From positions 62,001 through 126,000 of the forward strand of contig NZ_OY781470.1 of assembly GCF_963676935.1 (NCBI RefSeq): a stretch of DNA of 64,000 nucleotides. Direction: 5' to 3'. The first letter of the stretch is position 1. Every line of letters begins with the position of its first letter. The notes under the pieces were generated by a model. The model did not search any database, was not told where the DNA came from, and saw only the letters and a list, made by a program, of their open reading frames with translations. A program made the translations under genes and the position numbers. Shown one piece after another: positions 63,825 to 64,000 of the stretch. The DNA comes from Halarcobacter sp. GTDB taxonomy: Bacteria > Campylobacterota > Campylobacteria > Campylobacterales > Arcobacteraceae.

Positions 63825-64000
63825 CTATTTTATTTTTTGGATATAAAGAGTATTTGAATCAACTTTACCATTGCCTAGCATTTTAGAGTGTAAGTTACCT
63901 TTTGTTGACCAAGTAGCAAAGTCATCATCATTTAAAATACCAATATAGTTTTTATCTATAATCCACATACCCTCCATTTTATCATGAGGATAGTTAACAG
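63825..64000 (-). CDS. Esterase-like/phytase-like protein, C-terminal end
   Basis: The reading frame is open from the window end to TAG 63825-63827, about 58 codons. The text NYPHDKMEGMWIIDKNYIGILND and DDFATW is typical of the C-terminus of phytase-like (esterase-like activity of phytase) proteins. The N-terminus lies outside the window, so length and export signal cannot be judged. Confidence 0.6.
   Translation of the reverse strand, partial: VNYPHDKMEGMWIIDKNYIGILNDDDFATWSTKGNLHSKMLGNGKVDSNTLYIQKIK

Overview
The window is AT-rich chromosomal DNA, most likely from an Arcobacter-group member of the Campylobacterota. The evidence is the gene content: a UbiA-family prenyltransferase of the futalosine menaquinone type, an LPP20-like lipoprotein, histidine kinases with an HQWRQPL H-box, DUF507 next to carA, HisZ, and a bufferin-type copper-peptide cluster. 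Names are assigned from motifs and gene order only; no database search was run.

Layout. (1) 1-13,700 is ordinary chromosome. It starts inside a Cys-rich RiPP precursor followed by its MNIO/DUF692 and DUF2063 partners. Then come a substrate-binding GGDEF cyclase, a MATE exporter, homoserine dehydrogenase and an aminotransferase, translation and RNA-modification genes (rlmB, rsmI, rpmE, miaA), a prenyltransferase, a second GGDEF protein and a 40-aa membrane peptide behind a perfect sigma-70 promoter. (2) 13,786-39,150 is a 25.4-kb integrative island inserted in the 3' end of a tRNA-Arg(TCG) gene. It has 48-bp attL/attR repeats with one mismatch, an integrase just inside attR, and matching 18-bp putative arm sites near both ends. 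(3) 39,192-49,294 holds NhaA, a putative CobW GTPase / Tat-exported metallo-beta-lactamase-fold protein / polytopic membrane protein operon, a two-component cluster whose response regulator carries a frameshift, and a lipoprotein. (4) 49,297-64,000 holds purT, a glucosaminidase, dapF, coaE, purM, a MarR-controlled redox/quinone-type operon, a histone-H1-like protein, an aminotransferase, hisZ, purA, carA, an EamA transporter and the end of a phytase-like gene.

The island carries, in order: a CI-like repressor divergent from three small genes across a palindromic operator; a porin-like gene remnant; a divergent tyrosine recombinase; a Fic protein behind three 12-bp tandem repeats; a run of five small, mostly membrane, proteins; a catalytic-core-only recombinase; and a defence block at 22,495-35,406. 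The block contains a cytosine-5 methyltransferase and, on the opposite strand, a five-gene operon of GHKL (paraMORC-type) ATPase, Z1 helicase-like ATPase, PD-(D/E)XK nuclease, AIPR protein and HNH nuclease. Between methyltransferase and operon lies a tightly coupled trio: an HD phosphohydrolase, an ORC/CDC6-like ATPase and a protein I cannot assign. The five-gene operon resembles the MORC/Z1 restriction-type systems predicted from comparative genomics. The trio is the best candidate here for a less-described system. An Mrr-type nuclease remnant between the two modules suggests that modules have been exchanged at this site.
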